From positions 20,231,501 to 20,295,500 of the forward strand of contig BSBM01000753.1 in the NCBI GenBank assembly GCA_027924585.1: a DNA stretch of 64,000 nt, in the 5' to 3' direction. How positions within the stretch are numbered: the first letter of the stretch is position 1; the number at the start of each line of letters is the position of its first letter. A program made the position numbers and the translations under genes. Positions 59,927 to 64,000 of this stretch are shown in pieces. The notes beneath the pieces are model-generated. The model did not search any database, was not told the origin of the DNA, and saw nothing but the letters and a program-made list of their open reading frames with translations. The DNA comes from Larix kaempferi (lineage: Eukaryota > Streptophyta > Pinopsida > Pinales > Pinaceae).

Positions 59927-61258
59927 CTACAATGAAAACAAACAAAAATTTCTTCAAATTGTTATAACAAACAACAATATATTAGTATGAAATTTTGAAA
60001 TATGTCTACAAAGAAATATTACATGTCTATTGAGCTCTAATTCAACAATATCAAAATGACAAAGCTCTAATTCAACAACATCAAAATGACAAAGCTCTAA
60101 TTGAAAATAAACTAGCAATGAGTTAAATTAGTGTTTTTGATGAATTGTCTACTGAATATATAGAGGTTGGTTGATATTTTTACGAGGGAATGGTAGTTGG
60201 AAACATTAATTTCCCAACTCCTTTCCCGAGTTCGTTTTTATATTTTTTTTACATAGACAAACCCTCAATTGAGCTTATTTTACAAACCCTCGATCGAGCA
60301 AATACCTTGATCGAGGGTTTGAACATACCTCGATCGAGGTCTTGCTAAAACCTTCAATTGAGGTCTTGTTAAACCCTTGATCGAGGTATTTTAAATACCT
60401 CGATTGAGCAAATAGCTCGATCGAGGGCTTAAAAAATAGGCCGAGAGCCCTTTTCACTACAGAATGAAAGTTTTGTTTGCCTTCCAGAGAGTTAAACCAT
60501 GTCATTAAATGCACATTAATGGGTTGACTTGATATCATTGGATTCGTCAATGAATCCTCTATCCAGATACATAAAATTTACGAATTGTTATCTTCGTATG
60601 TCTTTTGTTTTTAAATTTCTATTAAAACTTGCCCTAAAAAACCTTGCTGACAACTTCGATTGAGCTCAAAGATAAATCCACAACATTCAAAATACACATC
60701 CAAAAAATTTGAGAAAATATACAAGCACTAGATAAATGCGTCCTCTTCAAAAGGATATATTTTAGTTTTGCAAATTATGTAAACAATCAAAAGATTTCAT
60801 ATACACACATGTGTGTGTGCAAAATGCGACTGAAATATTCATTGGTCAGTTTCGAAAAATAATTATAAATATAGTGTTTCGAGAAAAAATAAAAGAAAAA
60901 TATGTGAGCACTAGTGCATTCTGTCTATATCATGTTTACATATTTCATTTTTTAAAATTATTACTTTAACATTAAATTATCGTGCACACATACAAACTAC
61001 TTGTTAATTGCTTTTCAAATTTTTAAGTACACACGTTTCATTAAATGAAAATTCGACACGATAAATGACATTGGTTTATTTTAAAAAAATATCATTGGAA
61101 AGCCAACATAATTCTCTACATTTCGTTTTTCAACCGCATGTCAAAATTCATTTGGAAAATATGAGTTTCGTGAGATTCAATTTAATATATGGGTAAAATT
61201 TCCATTTTTCACCTTCATATTTGGCCAAAAAGAGTTATCCATCTTCATGGAATCACCC
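59927..61258 (-). mobile_element. B-type terminal region (B2) and transposase leader of copy delta
   Basis: Reading leftwards from 61258 it begins GGGTGATTCCATGAAGATGG and follows B1 for more than 1 kb, including GGCCAAATATGA and the palindrome array (about 60432-60262). The leader holds a single TTTTCATTGTAG acceptor. The outer flank is TAAAGCAAAT. No partner end in this window carries TAAA or TTTA, so the other end of delta is not identified by TSD. Confidence 0.75.
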
Positions 61259-62148
61259 TAAAGCAAATGTATTATGTTATCTCAATTTACAAAAACTAAA
61301 TTATACATTATCTCATGAAACCATATATTCTATCCATGTTCAATTTGAATATAGCAATTCATAACTACCCTCAACAACCTTTTCCCACTACCTAGATGGT
61401 TGCATGGGAGATGTAGCACTCGAGTTAAAAAATGGAAATGTTTGAATATTAAAATGGAAATGTTTGAATACTAAATGATTTCCTTAGTTGTTGAAAGGAC
61501 CAAATGGAGGGAGATGCTAATTGAGAAAGCTCAAATAAGCATGAAAAGTTGATATGAGTAGAATGCATCACACCTTATTAAAAGAAAAATAGGAGAAATA
61601 TTAATTATAGACCAGCACAAAACAAAGAAAATCTTTAAATGGAGAAATATGAATTACACTTGATAAGCACTAAACAAAGATCATCTTTGAGGACAAATGG
61701 ACACAAATGGGTTTAGAAAAACATCCAAGTTTGGATGACAAGTTTAGGAGAACAACTTGTAAGAGTCTCATGCCCTTAAAAAAATGTCTTCCACAAAGTT
61801 ACATTTATTTCTGTTTCCTTAACACCCTTTTAAAAATCTTGAAAATTGACATATTGTTCAAATTAAAAAATAAAACCCTTGCTCTAAACTTATTAATTTG
61901 TATGTGCATTGCCATTTCTACTTTCTTATGAGATTGTAATTAGTGGAAGAGTCATTTTGATAATGAGAATTATATATATATAGTGATTATTATTTTTAAT
62001 ATAAAATGTATATTTAATAAAATTAATTATTAATTATAATATTTTTATCATTAAAATAAATTTAATATATATTAAAAATTATTTTATTTTAATTTATAAA
62101 TTTATATCTATTATAAAATTGTAATTATATATATATATATATATATCT
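61259..62148. other. AT-rich intergenic DNA
   Basis: Includes near-pure A/T and (TA)n tracts from about 61965 to 62145. No gene seen. Confidence 0.5.
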
Positions 62149-62559
62149 GGGGCGACAGGTGTGGGAGGGGTCGTATACGATCCTGGAGGAAACGCGTTAT
62201 TTCAATTCGCATGGGGATTAGGAAGGAGAACCAACAATCAAGATGAATGGGTAGCTCTCCTCAAAGGGGTTGAAGCTATGATCTCGCTTCATATAGACCA
62301 CTTCTCCATCTTTGGAGACTCCAAGATTGTTATACAGAAAATGATAAATATTCAAAGCGGCCATGAAAAGACTCTGAACAGAATTCAAAAACGCATTGTC
62401 TCAGCCATCAGTGACATCTCTCGGATTCAATTCTTTCACATTCTAAGGCATAACAACGTGGAGGCTAACATCATGGCTAACCAAGGGGCTAAGTTAAACG
62501 AAGGGATTATTGTCCTAAACGAAGGTCCTCCCCACACCAAATGGTCTCCATGTTTTTAA
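62149..62559 (+). pseudogene. Plant-type RNase H domain fragment (retroelement-derived)
   Basis: Reads GVGGVVYDPGGNALFQFAWG, GRRTNNQDEWVALLKGVEAM, FSIFGDSKIVIQKM and HILRHNNVEANIMANQGAKL, then a stop. This is the layout of the RNase H (RVT_3-like) domain at the end of plant LINE or related reverse transcriptases. The Glu (DEW) and the middle Asp (GDS) are present. The expected last Asp in the ADxxAN segment is Asn, and the first Asp lies at or beyond the truncated start. Coding begins abruptly after a (TA)n tract, so the 5' part is missing. Confidence 0.7.
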
Positions 62560-63353
62560 ATCACAACTTCCTAATGGGGGTGTGCATGCATGACTCCCCT
62601 CCCATTTCTTGGACAAGTAGACTCTATCTCAGCTTGAGCCTTAAAGACTGCCCTCGGACCTCTCCTCACACTTATGAAGGTTGGTTTGGAGGTAAGATGG
62701 AAGCATGCGGATTAATGTTGAATTTTTTAGGTCCTCGATCGCACAAATCTACACAGGGTGATGATATTGTTCTTTATTCGGTGGTGTTGGTCATTGAAGC
62801 TCTCACTTGTAACAAAGGAGTTCTCATGGCTAGCCTGCGCTCTGTTTCCTAGTCTATCTCTGCTCTCAGAAGGATAAATCTGGAGAACATGGTGAAGGAG
62901 CTAAGGGAAATTAAAGGGGTCCATCAAGATATCAAGAAGATTGCACACAATGCCTTTGAAGCTTCTAAGGCCGCTTTGGATGAGCGCAGACTCATTGGTC
63001 AGGATATTGTTCGGATGGAATCGCGCATTGAGGATGTGGAAACCAACACCATGGTACATGTGGGTGAGCTTGAGGAGCTGTAGAAGGATGTTAAAGGCAT
63101 GAAAGAGTATCAATGGGCCAATTTCGAAGGCCTCAAACAGTTCATGTTCTCACTAAAGGGGCAACTATTTGACACCCTACAAAATGGCAATGATAGGATT
63201 GAGGCTCGCCTAGCTCAGCTGGAAGCGTCCTTGAGTTAACTGGGGGATGGATTCGAGAATAATACTAAACATGCGGACCCAGGGAATCGGCATGAAGATA
63301 GTTCTCTGATGGAAGACGACTCCCAGACCCATGAAGGAATCCCACCCGCTTAA
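62560..63353 (+). pseudogene. Coiled-coil coding remnant of unknown family
   Basis: One frame runs from about 62560 to TAA at 63351-63353, with stops at 62850, 63081 and 63237. It reads TYEGWFGGKMEACGLML, then SALRRINLENMVKELREIKG, EASKAALDERRLIGQDIVRM, GNDRIEARLAQLEASLS and an acidic end, DSSLMEDDSQTHEG. The heptad-like spacing of Leu/Ile/Val suggests a coiled coil. It lies just after the RNase H fragment and could be part of the same transcript or element, but I do not recognise it. Confidence 0.45.
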
Positions 63354-64000
63354 TCTCAAGAATGTGGAAGTGTTTCTCTTTTTGACTTGTGAAATGTTTT
63401 TTTGTGCTTTTCTATGTAATCAATATGTCAAGATCTATCCGGCAAAAGACAATAGATTGAACAGTTAGGAAGAACAACTCTCAGGGCTAAAACACTGAAT
63501 TTTTCAATTATGAACCGCTCATTATCCATGCTATGGTTCACCCTTCAAGGAAGGGATTTTGTATATTATTCTCTGTTTAATATAATCTATGTCATGTCCC
63601 TGTTAAAATATACATATATAAAATAAAATAAATTGTTTCAATTCTTCTCGTCACTATTCTATAACGACCATCATACTATTGTAAAAAAAATCAATGAATT
63701 ATCATACTCACCCATTTATACTCACCGATGGTGCTGTCACCACTCAATAACAACTACAACAATCGTCTTGAACATCAAAGATTAGACTAACGGCACACCT
63801 CCGAATTGACTAATGCTACGAAAAAGAGATGCTCAAAATAACGTACACGTTGAGGACCATAGTACCATTTCAAAAATTCATTTCTCACATAATATTTCCG
63901 TAAGTTCAAAAAAGCATTATAGGGTCACATCTTTCCAAAATTTGACACCATGGAAAGGAGACCTAGGTCATTAGTTTCTAGAATATTGTATTAACACGGC
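63354..64000. other. Unassigned sequence downstream of the coding remnant
   Basis: Possible 3' untranslated sequence to about 63600 (TCTGTTTAATATAATC, then an A-rich run). Nothing recognised after that. Confidence 0.35.

Overview
The window is intergenic plant DNA built almost wholly of transposable elements. I see no convincing host gene, rRNA, tRNA or CRISPR array. Plant origin is suggested by plant-style LTR elements primed by initiator-methionine tRNA, a plant-type RNase H fragment, tRNA-derived SINEs, very AT-rich spacers and GT-AG introns. The density of old, decayed elements fits a large genome such as a gymnosperm, but I cannot prove the taxon.

Layout. 1-4210: old repeats, including a solo LTR (2009-2547, TSD AATTA). 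4216-11579: a non-autonomous gag-only LTR element in an unusual state, four 0.2-kb LTRs alternating with three internal domains, the whole bounded by TATTC/TATTG. 11580-14300: mostly unassigned, with a probable SINE. 14305-61258: a rearranged cluster of at least three copies of one family of large DNA transposon. The family has two genes facing each other: a four-exon DDE transposase resembling the Sola superfamily, near the 'B' end, and an unrecognised gene ('gene 2', about five exons) near the 'A' end. Ends begin GGGTGA(T/A)TCCA, carry subterminal arrays of the palindrome CTCGATCGAG, and make 4-bp target duplications. 61259-64000: AT-rich DNA, an RNase H fragment and a coiled-coil coding remnant.

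Copies. Copy X has end B1 (22874), transposase exons at 24377-24539 and 40840-43692 (+), and gene 2 at 48235-50140 (-). Copy gamma has gene 2 split between 16317-18023 (-) and 22605-22844 (+). Copy delta has its transposase at 59926-54179 (-) and end B2 at 61258. The broken gene 2 of gamma carries TTCA on both broken edges, next to A1 (18118) and B1 (22874). One element therefore inserted there with a 4-bp TSD, and a later inversion separated its two ends.

The first long intron of the X transposase was then hit by a complete Ty3/Gypsy element (24950-30799, TSD TTTAT) and by a TRIM-like element with 64-bp LTRs (TSD CTTGA). A 2,595-bp chimeric block (partial Gypsy LTR + intron + TRIM) was amplified to four tandem copies (30234-40613). 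Delta keeps the uninterrupted intron and so serves as an empty-site control. Two further insertions are a 1.8-kb inverted-repeat element with an 8-bp TSD (45559-47369) and a 726-bp solo LTR (54465-55190). All coding copies contain stops or frameshifts, so nothing here looks autonomous today.
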